Shown here: in pieces, positions 34,611 through 45,914 of the stretch
Numbering within the stretch: the first letter of the stretch is position 1
Layout of the letters: each line of letters begins with the position of its first letter
Assembly: GCA_902760315.1 (NCBI GenBank)
Contig: CACWFV010000004.1
Span: forward strand, 1 to 64,000
Length of the DNA stretch: 64,000 nt
Direction of reading: 5' to 3'
DNA from: an uncultured Bacteroidales bacterium
GTDB taxonomy: Bacteria > Bacteroidota > Bacteroidia > Bacteroidales > Bacteroidaceae
Program-made: the position numbers and the translations under genes
The notes under the pieces: model-generated
Seen by the model: the letters and a program-made list of their open reading frames with translations, nothing else
The model's database searches: none
Told to the model about the DNA's origin: nothing

Positions 34611-34638
34611 CGGAATGTGTTGCATTCCGACTTTTTTT
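34611..34638 (+). terminator. Terminator of tig
   Basis: CGGAATG (34611-34617) pairs with CATTCCG (34623-34629), then ACTTTTTTTT. Confidence 0.8.
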
Positions 34639-34640
34639 TG

Positions 34641-34648
34641 TAACTTTG
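34641..34648 (+). promoter_or_regulatory. -7 element of clpP promoter
   Basis: TAACTTTG, one or two bases after the T tract of the tig terminator and 20 bases before the clpP ATG. Confidence 0.6.
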
Positions 34649-34668
34649 TATCTACTTAGTGATAAAAT

Positions 34669-35334
34669 ATGAACAACGATTTTAGAAAATACGCTACCAA
34701 GCACCTTGGAATCAATGGTCTGGTGCTCGACGAAGTGATGAGCGCGCAGGCTCAGTATCTGAACCCCTATATCCTGGAAGAGCGTCAGCTGAACGTGACG
34801 CAGATGGATGTCTTCTCGCGTCTGATGATGGACCGCATCATCTTTCTTGGCACGCAGATAGACGACTATACAGCCAATACACTGCAAGCCCAGTTGCTCT
34901 ATCTGGACTCTGTGGACTCCGGTAAGGACATCTCCATCTACCTGAACTCTCCCGGCGGTAGCGTGACCGCTGGTCTGGGCATCTATGACACCATGCAGTT
35001 CATCTCCAGTGACGTGGCAACGATATGCACTGGCATGGCCGCATCGATGGCTGCCGTGCTGCTTGTGGCCGGCACGGAGGGCAAGCGTTCGGCACTGCCC
35101 CACAGCCGTGTCATGATTCACCAGCCGTTAGGCGGCGTGCAGGGTCAGGCATCGGATATCGAGATTGAGGCCAAGGAGATTATGAAGTTCAAGAAAGAGC
35201 TCTACACCATCATCTCCGAACACTCGCACACCCCCTATGACAAGGTGTGGAACGATTCCGACCGCAACTACTGGATGACGGCTGAAGAGGCCAAGGAGTA
35301 TGGCATGATAGACCAGGTGCTGAAGAAGAAGTAA
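34669..35334 (+). CDS. clpP: ATP-dependent Clp protease proteolytic subunit
   Basis: ClpP forms the barrel protease that degrades substrates fed by ClpX. The 221 residues contain IYLNSPGGSVTAGLGIYDTM, the nucleophile Ser in TGMAASMAAVLL (here Ala-Ser-Met), and the catalytic His in RVMIHQPLGG; the Asp follows in the C-terminal third. A 15-20 residue N-terminal propeptide-like extension is present. clpX follows 24 bases downstream. Confidence 0.95.
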   Translation: MNNDFRKYATKHLGINGLVLDEVMSAQAQYLNPYILEERQLNVTQMDVFSRLMMDRIIFLGTQIDDYTANTLQAQLLYLDSVDSGKDISIYLNSPGGSVTAGLGIYDTMQFISSDVATICTGMAASMAAVLLVAGTEGKRSALPHSRVMIHQPLGGVQGQASDIEIEAKEIMKFKKELYTIISEHSHTPYDKVWNDSDRNYWMTAEEAKEYGMIDQVLKKK

Positions 35335-35358
35335 GCAACAAGTAGCAAGAAGTGAAGA

Positions 35359-36576
35359 ATGGCTAAGAAAAAATGTAATCTGTGTGGACGTTCAGACAGC
35401 GAGGTGCGTCTGTTGATAACCGGTGTCAATGGCTGCATTTGCGACGAATGTGCGGCACAAGCTTACCAGATAGCTACCGCCAATGGTTTTGGTCCCAACG
35501 CCAGCAAACCCGTTCCTGCCGTAAAGGACAGGCCCATCCCTACGCCCAAGGAAATCAAGGAACATCTTGATCAGTATGTCATTGGCCAGGATGAGGCTAA
35601 ACGCTATCTCTCAGTGGCAGTATACAACCACTACAAGCGTCTGCAGCAACCGCAGGACGACAATGGCGTGGAGATAGAGAAGTCGAACATCATCATGGTG
35701 GGTTCGACAGGTACCGGCAAGACGCTCCTGGCACGTACCATTGCCCGCATGCTTGACGTGCCGTTTACCATCGTCGACGCCACGGTGTTTACCGAGGCCG
35801 GCTATGTCGGTGAGGACGTGGAGAGCATATTGTCACGCCTGCTGCAGGTGGCCGACTTCAATGTCAAGGCTGCCGAGCGCGGCATCGTCTTCATTGACGA
35901 GATAGACAAGATAGCACGCAAGGCCGACAATCCCTCTATTACCCGCGACGTCAGCGGCGAAGGCGTGCAGCAGGGACTGCTGAAACTGCTGGAAGGTACC
36001 ATCGTCAACGTGCCGCCACAGGGAGGGCGCAAGCATCCCGACCAGGAGTATATCCATATTGACACACACAACATCCTGTTTATCTGCGGTGGTGCCTTCG
36101 ACGGTATCGAGCGCAAGATTGCCCAGCGCCTGAATACCCATGTAGTGGGCTATAATTCGGTACAGAACGTGCGCAAGATAGACAAAAACGACCTCATGAA
36201 GTACATACAGCCACAGGACTTGAAGTCCTTCGGGCTGATACCCGAAATCATTGGCCGACTGCCGGTACTCACCTACTTGAACCCCCTGGACCGTGAGGCG
36301 CTGACACGTATCCTCACAGAACCCAAGAACTCTATCGTCAAGCAGTATGTGAAGCTGTTCCAGATGGATGGCGTGAAACTGACATTTACGCAGGACGCCC
36401 TTGACCTCATCGTCGACAAGGCCGTGGAGTATAAACTCGGAGCCCGCGGACTGCGTTCTATCGTTGAGAATATTATGATGGATGCCATGTTTGAGATACC
36501 ATCCAAGAAGACAAAATCCTTTGAGGTGACCAGAGACTACGCCCAGAAGCAGCTCGACCAGTCACACCTTGTATAA
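35359..36576 (+). CDS. clpX: ATP-dependent Clp protease ATP-binding subunit
   Basis: ClpX unfolds proteins for ClpP. The 405 residues begin with the zinc-binding domain (CNLCG at 5-9, CICDECA at 27-33), followed by Walker A GSTGTGKT, Walker [14 protein letters not shown], the pore loop GYVGEDVES and the sensor/C-domain [18 protein letters not shown]. All landmarks of ClpX are present. Confidence 0.97.
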   Translation: MAKKKCNLCGRSDSEVRLLITGVNGCICDECAAQAYQIATANGFGPNASKPVPAVKDRPIPTPKEIKEHLDQYVIGQDEAKRYLSVAVYNHYKRLQQPQDDNGVEIEKSNIIMVGSTGTGKTLLARTIARMLDVPFTIVDATVFTEAGYVGEDVESILSRLLQVADFNVKAAERGIVFIDEIDKIARKADNPSITRDVSGEGVQQGLLKLLEGTIVNVPPQGGRKHPDQEYIHIDTHNILFICGGAFDGIERKIAQRLNTHVVGYNSVQNVRKIDKNDLMKYIQPQDLKSFGLIPEIIGRLPVLTYLNPLDREALTRILTEPKNSIVKQYVKLFQMDGVKLTFTQDALDLIVDKAVEYKLGARGLRSIVENIMMDAMFEIPSKKTKSFEVTRDYAQKQLDQSHLV

Positions 36577-36591
36577 TAAAAAGACGAGCCT

Positions 36592-38775
36592 ATGGCAAAA
36601 GATAAATACAACCTGACGGAAGCACTGAAAAAGTATTTCGGCTTTGACAAGTTTAAAGGCGACCAGGAAGCCATCGTGCAAAACGTGCTGGACGGCAAAG
36701 ACACCTTCGTGCTGATGCCGACGGGTGGCGGAAAGTCGCTGTGCTACCAGTTGCCGTCACTCTTGATGGAAGGTACGGCCATCGTCATCTCGCCACTGAT
36801 AGCACTGATGAAGAATCAGGTAGACGTTATCAGTTCCATGAGCGACGAGGGGACGGCCCACTACCTGAACTCGTCGCTGAACAAGACTGCCATTGACCAG
36901 GTGAAGGCCGACATCATGGCAGGGAAAACAAAGTTGCTTTACGTCGCCCCTGAGTCACTGACGAAGGAGGATAACGTGGAGTTTCTGAAACAGGCTAAGA
37001 TATCGTTCTATGCCATTGACGAAGCTCACTGCATTTCAGAGTGGGGCCACGACTTCCGGCCTGAATATCGCCGCATACGTCCTATCATCAATGAGATAGG
37101 GCAGGCACCTATTATAGCGCTGACGGCAACAGCTACCGACAAAGTGCGCACGGATATCAAAAAGAACTTGGGTATTGTGGATGCCGATGAGTTTAAGAGC
37201 TCGTTCAACCGTCCTAACTTGTACTACGAGGTGCGTCCCAAGACTATAGATGTTGACAAGGACATTATCAAATTCATCAAGCAGCATCCGGGCAAGAGTG
37301 GCATCATCTACTGTCTGTCGCGCAAGAAGGTGGAAGAACTGGCTGAAATCCTGAAAGCCAACGACATCAAGGCTGCAGCCTATCATGCCGGCTTGGAGTC
37401 GGCGCTGCGCTCGCAGACACAGGACGACTTCCTGATGGAGAAAATTGACGTCATTGTGGCAACCATAGCATTTGGTATGGGTATCGACAAACCCGATGTG
37501 CGCTTTGTCATCCACTACGACATACCCAAATCGCTGGAAGGATACTACCAGGAGACGGGACGTGCCGGACGTGACGGCGGCGAGGGCATGTGCATCACGT
37601 TCTATGCCCAGAAAGACCTTCAGAAACTGGATAAGTTCATGGAGGGTAAACCCGTGGCTGAGCAGGACATTGGCAGACAGCTGCTGGCAGAGACCGCTGC
37701 CTATGCTGAGACATCGGTGTGTCGCCGCAAAATGTTGCTACATTACTTCGGCGAGGAGTACGCACCGGATAACTGTCACAACTGTGACAACTGTCTGCAT
37801 CCGAAGACCAAGATTGAGGCAGAGGAACAACTCGTCATCGTGCTGCAGGCTGTACAGGCATTGAAGGAAAATTTCCGTGCTGATTATATCATTGACTTCG
37901 TTGAAGGCAAGGAAACGGAAGAAATATTGGCGCATAGACACCAGGAACACGAACTCTTCGGTGCCGGTGAGGACGATAATCCCAAACATTGGAACCCCGT
38001 CATTCGCCAAGCACTTATTGCCGGTTATCTGAAGAAAGATGTGGAGAACTACGGACTGTTGAAACTGACTGCCGCCGGAAAGAAATTTATCAAGCACCCT
38101 CAAACGTTTATGATTGTGGAAGACAACGAGTTCTCAGAGGATTATGAGAACGTGAGTGAACATGAGGTGAGCAGCAGTGCACTCGACCCAACATTGAGCG
38201 CCATGCTGAAAGATTTGCGTAAGAAGGTCAGCAAGAAAATGGAACGTCCGCCCTATGTCATCTTCCAGGACGTCAGCATCGAACAGATGGCTACCGACTA
38301 TCCTGTAACACTGGAGGAGTTGAAGAATATCCAGGGAGTAGGCGAGGGAAAGGTGAAGCAGCCCTACGCAAAAGAGTTCGTTGACCTCATCAAGCGCTAC
38401 TGCGACGAGAACGAAATCATCCGCCACAGTGACCTCCGCGTGCGTACCGTCGCAAAAAAATCCATTCTGAAGGTAAAAATCATCCAAGCCATAGACCGGC
38501 AGATAGCACTCGACGACATCGCTACTGCCCAGGGACTGGACTTTGATGAACTGCTGAACGAGGTAGAGGCAATTGTCTATAGTGGTACGAAACTGAACAT
38601 CGACTACTTCTTGGAGGAGGTGATGGACGACGACCGCGTCGATGAGATTTACGACTACTTCTCCGATAGTGATACAGACTCTTTGGAGGCTGCACTCGAC
38701 GAACTGGGACAAGAGTGCTCGGAGGACGAAATCCGCTTGGTGCGCATTAAGTTCATCTCGGAAATGGCAAACTGA
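36592..38775 (+). CDS. recQ: ATP-dependent DNA helicase RecQ
   Basis: RecQ is a 3'-5' helicase in recombination repair. The 727 residues show helicase motif I LMPTGGGKSLCYQLP, motif II DEAHCISEWGHDFRPEY, motif VI QETGRAGRDG and the RQC zinc cluster CRRKM...CHNCDNC near 380-400. A winged helix and a possible HRDC-like region (VSIEQMATDYPVTLEELKNI, QGVGEGK) follow. The C-terminal 100 residues are longer than in E. coli RecQ and acidic. It lies 15 bases after clpX. Confidence 0.95.
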   Translation: MAKDKYNLTEALKKYFGFDKFKGDQEAIVQNVLDGKDTFVLMPTGGGKSLCYQLPSLLMEGTAIVISPLIALMKNQVDVISSMSDEGTAHYLNSSLNKTAIDQVKADIMAGKTKLLYVAPESLTKEDNVEFLKQAKISFYAIDEAHCISEWGHDFRPEYRRIRPIINEIGQAPIIALTATATDKVRTDIKKNLGIVDADEFKSSFNRPNLYYEVRPKTIDVDKDIIKFIKQHPGKSGIIYCLSRKKVEELAEILKANDIKAAAYHAGLESALRSQTQDDFLMEKIDVIVATIAFGMGIDKPDVRFVIHYDIPKSLEGYYQETGRAGRDGGEGMCITFYAQKDLQKLDKFMEGKPVAEQDIGRQLLAETAAYAETSVCRRKMLLHYFGEEYAPDNCHNCDNCLHPKTKIEAEEQLVIVLQAVQALKENFRADYIIDFVEGKETEEILAHRHQEHELFGAGEDDNPKHWNPVIRQALIAGYLKKDVENYGLLKLTAAGKKFIKHPQTFMIVEDNEFSEDYENVSEHEVSSSALDPTLSAMLKDLRKKVSKKMERPPYVIFQDVSIEQMATDYPVTLEELKNIQGVGEGKVKQPYAKEFVDLIKRYCDENEIIRHSDLRVRTVAKKSILKVKIIQAIDRQIALDDIATAQGLDFDELLNEVEAIVYSGTKLNIDYFLEEVMDDDRVDEIYDYFSDSDTDSLEAALDELGQECSEDEIRLVRIKFISEMAN

Positions 38776-38780
38776 GACGT

Positions 38781-39824
38781 ATGAAGAAATTCCTGACAAT
38801 AGCAGTGGTGCTGGCTTTTGTCTCCATGCCGGCTGAGGGACAGTTCTTTAAGAAATTGTTCAAGAGAAAGGCCAAGACGGAGGCCAAGGCAACGGTGAAG
38901 GACGGGTCCATAGATGATGATGCTCAGGTGGCTATGGCTGATGTTGCCACTTTTCCGGATAATCACAATAACCGCAATGGTTTCCTTCGGATTCCGCTGG
39001 GAATCGAGGCTGAGCGCTTTGAAAAGCTGCTGCTGGAACGAGGATTTACGGAGCGTAAACACGAGGACAAGCAAACCGCCAAGACCTATTTCTATGAGGG
39101 CGAGGTGTATGGGGCCAAGTCGGTGGTTACGCTCGCTGTCTCAGAACAAACAGCCCGTGTCTATGCCGTAGACGTGGTGGATTTGACTGTCTATCCCTCT
39201 CTACAGGCTGTCAAACAGCGTTATGACTTGCTAAAGAAGGAATTGACGAAGGAATACGGTAGCGGATATGTGGACAATCAGGGAGAGGCTTACACCATTC
39301 AGAGCCGGTTGGGAACGGTTAATATGCACTATGAGCGCAATGCGCTGACCACCAGTTATACCATCGGTTTTGCTCTGGATGACGCTAAAGCCTACCGGAT
39401 GGCTTATCAGGAAATGGAGGATAAGGAGTATGAGACGGCTCCACGGACCATTACCGACGGACTGGCAGCAGCTTGTAACCATACGGACTTGGTGGGACTG
39501 GGTGTAGCGCTGCTGCAAAACAAGAATGTAAAGGCTGCGCACAACATACTTCTCAGCTATGACTACGTAGTCCGAAAAAAAACGACAAAAACAGTCAAGG
39601 CTTCCTTCGTGATGGACTCCTACGTTGCGTCTGTGACCCTGGCATGTCGAAAGCAAACTGTCACTACCGTAACGATGACGGCCAACGATGACAGAACTGC
39701 CATTTGCCGTGATTTACAGACAAATGGCTTTGTTTCTAACGATGAAAAAACATGGAAACAGGGCGATATGACGGCCATCGTGTCAGTCGACAAGCAGGGC
39801 AGGGTAGTTATGGTGTTACGTTAA
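38781..39824 (+). CDS. Secreted hypothetical protein
   Basis: The 347 residues begin with a signal peptide (about 1-20, MKKFLTIAVVLAFVSMPAEG) followed by a very basic stretch (FFKKLFKRKAKTEAKATVKD). The rest is mixed alpha/beta without recognised motifs: GFLRIPLGIEAERFEKLLLE and repeated strands such as YAVDVVDLTVYPS. It may be periplasmic or surface bound. It is 5 bases after recQ but probably unrelated to it; guaB has its own promoter downstream. Confidence 0.7.
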   Translation: MKKFLTIAVVLAFVSMPAEGQFFKKLFKRKAKTEAKATVKDGSIDDDAQVAMADVATFPDNHNNRNGFLRIPLGIEAERFEKLLLERGFTERKHEDKQTAKTYFYEGEVYGAKSVVTLAVSEQTARVYAVDVVDLTVYPSLQAVKQRYDLLKKELTKEYGSGYVDNQGEAYTIQSRLGTVNMHYERNALTTSYTIGFALDDAKAYRMAYQEMEDKEYETAPRTITDGLAAACNHTDLVGLGVALLQNKNVKAAHNILLSYDYVVRKKTTKTVKASFVMDSYVASVTLACRKQTVTTVTMTANDDRTAICRDLQTNGFVSNDEKTWKQGDMTAIVSVDKQGRVVMVLR

Positions 39825-39850
39825 AACCTATTAATAATAGGTGAAAACGC

Positions 39851-39880
39851 TTGCCGTCTCAGAAAAAATGAGTAATTTTG
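39851..39880 (+). promoter_or_regulatory. Promoter of guaB
   Basis: TTG (39851-39853), 19 bases, TAATTTTG (39873-39880); an AAAGGAG ribosome site follows before the ATG at 39910. Confidence 0.65.
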
Positions 39881-39897
39881 CACGCAATAAAATTTAA

Positions 39898-41391
<1,494 letters not shown>

Positions 41392-42825
41392 ATGAAAAAA
41401 CAACTGATTTTGGCAGCATGGCTGCTGAATGCCTTGACAATCACGGCACAGACCGCAAGTGACCCTATCATTATGACGGTGGCGGGAACTGCCGTGCCCC
41501 GTTCTGAATTTGAGTATTCTTATAATAAGAACAATACTGACGGGGTTATCGACAAAAAGAGTGTAGAAGAGTATGTCGACCTGTTCGTCAACTACAAGAT
41601 GAAGGTAAAGGCGGCATTGGATGCGCGTATTGATACGACGCAGGCATTTCTGACAGAGTTCGCACAGTACCGCGACCAGCAGGTTTTACCAACACTGGTG
41701 ACTGACGACGATATGTTGGCAGAAGCTCATAAGGTGTATGACCAGACGGTGGAAAGCATTGGACCTGACGGCTTGATTAGTTTAGCACATATTCTGATTA
41801 GAATACCTCAGAAAGCTTCGGAAGATGTGCAACAGCAGGCCAAGGTGCGCATTGACTCTATCTACGGAGCACTGAAAGCCGGTGCCGACTTTGAAAAGTT
41901 AGCCAAAGACCTGTCGCAAGATCCGGGCTCTGCCCGTCGTGGCGGACTTTTGGGATGGGTCAGCAGAAATCAGACGGTAAAGGAATTTGAGGATGCTGCT
42001 TTCGCCTTGCAGCCCGGAGAAATGAGCAAACCTGTATTGTCTCCTTTCGGCTGGCACATCATCCTGATGAAGGAGCGCAAACAGTTTGAACCTTTCGATT
42101 TCCATAAGGATAATATCTTGAAGTTCCTGGAACAACGTGGGGCTCGTAACAGCATCGCTGACCAGAAGATTAACGCTATGGTCAAGAGTGCTGATGGCGC
42201 ATTGACGAGAGACCAACTACTTGCTCAGCGAGCAGACTCTCTGGCAGATGTCGACATGTCTATGCGCTACTTGATAAAGGAATATCACGATGGCCTGCTG
42301 CTTTATGAAATAAGCAACCAGCATGTGTGGGACAAAGCTGCCAAGGACGAGGCTGCGCTGGACAACTACTTCAAGAAGAATAAGTCGAAGTACAAGTGGG
42401 ACGAACCTCGCTTCAAGGGTATGGCTTATCACGTGAAGGTGCAGTCTGACGTGAAGGCTGTGGCCGATTGTGTGAAGAAACTGAAGTTCGACGATTGGAA
42501 TGAAGCCTTGCGCAAGACTTTCAACAATGATTCGATTCTTCGAATCCGTGTGGAAAAGGGACTTTTCAAGAAAGGTGACAACAAACTGATAGACCGTGAA
42601 GTATTTAAAGTAGCAGATGCCAAGGTGGACAGCGTAAAGGGGTTCCCCATTGACGCTACCTATGGAAAACTTATCAAGGCTCCTCAGAGTTATGCCGATG
42701 TGCGCGGCTTGGTTACGGCCGACTTGCAAGACGAACTGGAGCGCGAATGGGTAGCAGAGCTGCGCCGCCGTTATACCTTTACGGTGAATGAAGATGTATT
42801 AAAGACAGTCAACAAACATGAATAA
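41392..42825 (+). CDS. Periplasmic peptidyl-prolyl isomerase, parvulin type (PpiC/SurA-like) 1
   Basis: The 477 residues have a signal peptide (1-19, ending TITAQ), a SurA-like helical N-domain and one parvulin domain at about 120-235 (SLAHILIRIP, FEKLAKDLSQDPGSARRGGL, FGWHIILMKE). The C-terminal 230 residues contain no clear second parvulin domain. It should help fold outer-membrane proteins in the periplasm. It forms an operon with a second isomerase (8-base overlap) and an OstA-like protein, an envelope-assembly cluster. Confidence 0.85.
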   Translation: MKKQLILAAWLLNALTITAQTASDPIIMTVAGTAVPRSEFEYSYNKNNTDGVIDKKSVEEYVDLFVNYKMKVKAALDARIDTTQAFLTEFAQYRDQQVLPTLVTDDDMLAEAHKVYDQTVESIGPDGLISLAHILIRIPQKASEDVQQQAKVRIDSIYGALKAGADFEKLAKDLSQDPGSARRGGLLGWVSRNQTVKEFEDAAFALQPGEMSKPVLSPFGWHIILMKERKQFEPFDFHKDNILKFLEQRGARNSIADQKINAMVKSADGALTRDQLLAQRADSLADVDMSMRYLIKEYHDGLLLYEISNQHVWDKAAKDEAALDNYFKKNKSKYKWDEPRFKGMAYHVKVQSDVKAVADCVKKLKFDDWNEALRKTFNNDSILRIRVEKGLFKKGDNKLIDREVFKVADAKVDSVKGFPIDATYGKLIKAPQSYADVRGLVTADLQDELEREWVAELRRRYTFTVNEDVLKTVNKHE

Positions 42826-44239
42826 GAAATTACCGGTACTACTATTTCTCTTAGCCTCCCTGGGTTCACAGGCCAGTGCTCAGAACGACAGCCTACGCTC
42901 AGTAGTTGACGAAGTGATATGGGTAGTTGGCGACGAGGCTATCTTGAAGTCGGATGTCGAGGCTATGCGTATGCAGAGTGAACAAGAGGGACTGCGTTGG
43001 TCGGGCGACCCAGACTGTTCTATACCTGAGCAGATAGCTGTTCAGAAGTTGTACCTCAATCAGGCTATTACGGATAGTATCCAGGTAACAGAGGCTGAAA
43101 TCTCGCAGAATGTCGAACAGTACATAGAGCGTATGATTTCCGTCATTGGCTCGCGTGAGAAACTGGAGGAATATCAGAAGAAGAACATGAGCCAAATACG
43201 TGCTGACCTCCGTGAATCTTTCCGTGAAAGACAGATGGTGGAGGGCATGCAGCAGAAACTAGTTAAGGACGTAGCTGTCTCGCCGGCAGAGGTGCGACGC
43301 TATTTTAGAAATTTGCCACAAGACAGTATTCCCTTTGTTCCGACGGAGGTGGAGGTGCAAATCATTACCCAACAGCCACGTGTTGAGCAGGAAGAAATAA
43401 ACCGCATCAAGGAACGCCTGCGCGAATTTACCGACCGTATCAATAAGGGAGAAACATCCTTCCAGACGTTGGCACGTCTGTATAGCCAGGATGGTTCGGC
43501 TCGTAACGGTGGTGAACTGGGCTATACCGGTCGTGCCGGATGGGTTCCTGAGTTTGCCAACGTTGCCTTCAACCTGACTGATCCTAAGAAGGTTTCTAAA
43601 ATAGTGGAAACGGAGTTTGGCTATCACATTATCCAGTTGATTGACAAACGTGGCGACAAAGTGAATGTACGCCATATTCTCTTGAAACCTGAAATCAGCA
43701 ACGAGGCTATCCAAACCGCCCTGAACCGGCTCGACACCGTGGCTACGGCCATACGTGAGGATGTCGCTCCTGAGATGATAAAGGCCATCTATAAGGATAA
43801 GGACGGACGTGCCATTGAGCATTTCACCTTTGAGGATGGAGTGGCTTTCTTTTCTGACGATAAAGATACCCGCAACAATAATGGTCTGATGTTTGTTACG
43901 CGCGAGAATCAGCGTACGTCGCGTTTTCAATTGGCCGAGTTACCTTCCGAAGTAGCGCGCATAGTGGATACATTGCAGGTTGGCGGGGTATCTGCTCCTT
44001 TCCAGATGATTAACGAGCGAGGAAAGGTGGTTTGCGCCGTCGTGAAACTGAAGAATCGTCGTGAGGGTCACAAGGCCACCATTACCGAGGACTTCCAGAT
44101 TATGAAGAATGTGGTGACAGCCAAGCAACGTCAGAAGAAGTTGCACGACTGGGTGGTGAACCGCATCAAGTCTACCTACGTCCGTGTCAATGACCGCTAT
44201 CGTGACTGTAAGTTCGAATATGAGGGCTGGGTAAGATAA
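42818..44239 (+). CDS. SurA-like periplasmic chaperone / peptidyl-prolyl isomerase 2
   Basis: The 473 residues carry a signal peptide (1-21), a SurA N-domain (DEVIWVVGDEAILKSDVEAM) and a parvulin domain at about 175-285 (EVQIITQQPRVEQEEINRIK, FQTLARLYSQDGSARNGGEL, FGYHIIQLIDKRG). A degenerate second parvulin region may follow (VNVRHILLKPEISNEAIQTA). It is the closest to SurA in this cluster and likely escorts beta-barrel proteins. Confidence 0.87.
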   Translation: MNKKLPVLLFLLASLGSQASAQNDSLRSVVDEVIWVVGDEAILKSDVEAMRMQSEQEGLRWSGDPDCSIPEQIAVQKLYLNQAITDSIQVTEAEISQNVEQYIERMISVIGSREKLEEYQKKNMSQIRADLRESFRERQMVEGMQQKLVKDVAVSPAEVRRYFRNLPQDSIPFVPTEVEVQIITQQPRVEQEEINRIKERLREFTDRINKGETSFQTLARLYSQDGSARNGGELGYTGRAGWVPEFANVAFNLTDPKKVSKIVETEFGYHIIQLIDKRGDKVNVRHILLKPEISNEAIQTALNRLDTVATAIREDVAPEMIKAIYKDKDGRAIEHFTFEDGVAFFSDDKDTRNNNGLMFVTRENQRTSRFQLAELPSEVARIVDTLQVGGVSAPFQMINERGKVVCAVVKLKNRREGHKATITEDFQIMKNVVTAKQRQKKLHDWVVNRIKSTYVRVNDRYRDCKFEYEGWVR

Positions 44240-44282
44240 CGAAAGTTGAGCGTTTAGAGTAGAGAGTTAAGAGTTTAGAGTT

Positions 44283-45914
44283 TTGCGATTAGCATTGAAA
44301 AGACTGCTGTTTGTCATAGCCGGTGTCGTAGTGTTGGCTGTCGTCTTTGCGGCTGCCCCTCGCAAGCGTGCCCTCCAGAAGAAAGTGGAGGACAAGCGTG
44401 TCTATTTGGTTCACTCTGACAATCTGCATTACGATCAGTATCGCAATGGCGATGCCCAGGTGTTGCATGGCAATGTGCATTTCCGCCATCAGGGAGCAGA
44501 CCTGTTTTGCGATAGTGCGCATTTCTACGAGCAGTCAAACTCTTTTGAGGCTTTTGGCCATGTGAAGATGAAACAGGGCGACACGCTTAGCTTAACCAGC
44601 GACTATGCCTATTATGACGGCAACGACCAGTTGGCTCAGGCACGCTATAACGTGGTGTTGCGCCACCGGAAGTCAACCCTTTATACTGACTCTTTGGACT
44701 ATGACCGTATGTATAACTTCGGCAACTTCTTCGAAGGTGGTAAACTGGTGGATGGCAAGACTACGCTGACGTCTGACTGGGGAGAATATCACACGGATAC
44801 CAAGCAGGCCATGTTTTACTACGATGTCCGTTTGAAAGACCAGAAACTCTTTCTGACTACTGATACCCTGTTTTATGACACCAAGACTTCGAGGGCTCAT
44901 ATTGTGGGACCTTCCCATATCACTTCCGGGAGCAGCCGGATTTATAGTGAGGACGGCTATTATAACACCAAGACCGAGCAATCTGAACTCTTTGGACGTT
45001 CCGTCATTACTGACCAGGGACGTACGCTGATAGGCGACAGCGTCTATCATAACGCCAGTGACGGCACTAACTATGCGTATAATAACGTCGTGTATACGGA
45101 CTCGGTGAACAAGAATATGATGACTGGCGACTATTGCGAATACAACGACTCTACAGGTTATGCGTTGGCTACCAAACGGGCTGTTACTATTGACTTCTCA
45201 CAGCGTGACTCGCTCTATATGCATGCCGACACGTTTAAAATCTTCACTTATAATATCCGTACCGACTCCGTTTATCGGAAAATTCTGGCTTATAATAAGG
45301 TACGCGCTTACAGGAAAGACGTACAGGCCGTTTGCGACTCGCTGGTATACAATACTTTAGACTCCTGTATGACCATGTATAAAGACCCCATAGTCTGGAA
45401 TTTAGGTCAACAGCTCTTTGGCGAAGAAATCAAAGTGTATATGCGCGACTCGACCATTGACCGTGCTCACGTGCTTCGTCAGGCTTTCTCGGCTGAACAA
45501 ATGAAGGATTCCGTGCATTATAACCAGGTGTCGTCGAAGGAAATGAAGGCATTCTTCAAAAAGGGCGAGATCAGTGAGACCCAAGCCATTGACAATGTGT
45601 TGTTGGTGTATTATCCCATTGACGATGCCGACAGCACCATTATCGGGTTGAACTATACCGAGACACCACTGATGAAGATGTTTCTGGAGAATCGGAAAAT
45701 GAAGAAAATATGGATGGAAAAACCTACCGGGACACTTTATCCCATGACGCAGGTTCCACCAGGCAAGCATTTCCTTCCTCAGTTTGCGTGGTTCGACTAT
45801 GTGCGACCTTTGGATAAGGACGACATCTTTAATTGGCGTCCCAAAAAAGCCGGTTCAGAGTTGAAGGAGGTGAAACGGCGTGAGCCCCCGAAGAATAAAA
45901 GAAATCATGACTGA
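44283..45914 (+). CDS. OstA/LptA-like protein
   Basis: The 543 residues start at a TTG (44283), since an in-frame TAA lies 13 bases upstream and no ATG is near. An N-terminal membrane helix or signal (about 8-26) precedes repeated beta strands of the OstA/LptA type (GDAQVLHGNVHFRHQGADLF, DTLSLTSDYAYYDGNDQLAQ). LptA-like jellyroll proteins bridge LPS across the periplasm. The long repeat region and the DUF-like C-terminus are typical of the Bacteroidales OstA-like family. It overlaps mutL by 8 bases. Confidence 0.82.
   Translation: MRLALKRLLFVIAGVVVLAVVFAAAPRKRALQKKVEDKRVYLVHSDNLHYDQYRNGDAQVLHGNVHFRHQGADLFCDSAHFYEQSNSFEAFGHVKMKQGDTLSLTSDYAYYDGNDQLAQARYNVVLRHRKSTLYTDSLDYDRMYNFGNFFEGGKLVDGKTTLTSDWGEYHTDTKQAMFYYDVRLKDQKLFLTTDTLFYDTKTSRAHIVGPSHITSGSSRIYSEDGYYNTKTEQSELFGRSVITDQGRTLIGDSVYHNASDGTNYAYNNVVYTDSVNKNMMTGDYCEYNDSTGYALATKRAVTIDFSQRDSLYMHADTFKIFTYNIRTDSVYRKILAYNKVRAYRKDVQAVCDSLVYNTLDSCMTMYKDPIVWNLGQQLFGEEIKVYMRDSTIDRAHVLRQAFSAEQMKDSVHYNQVSSKEMKAFFKKGEISETQAIDNVLLVYYPIDDADSTIIGLNYTETPLMKMFLENRKMKKIWMEKPTGTLYPMTQVPPGKHFLPQFAWFDYVRPLDKDDIFNWRPKKAGSELKEVKRREPPKNKRNHD

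Noticed and set aside
43676..43760. Frame problems in the PPIase/OstA/mutL cluster
   Set aside because: All frames are open with normal overlaps; no break was found.
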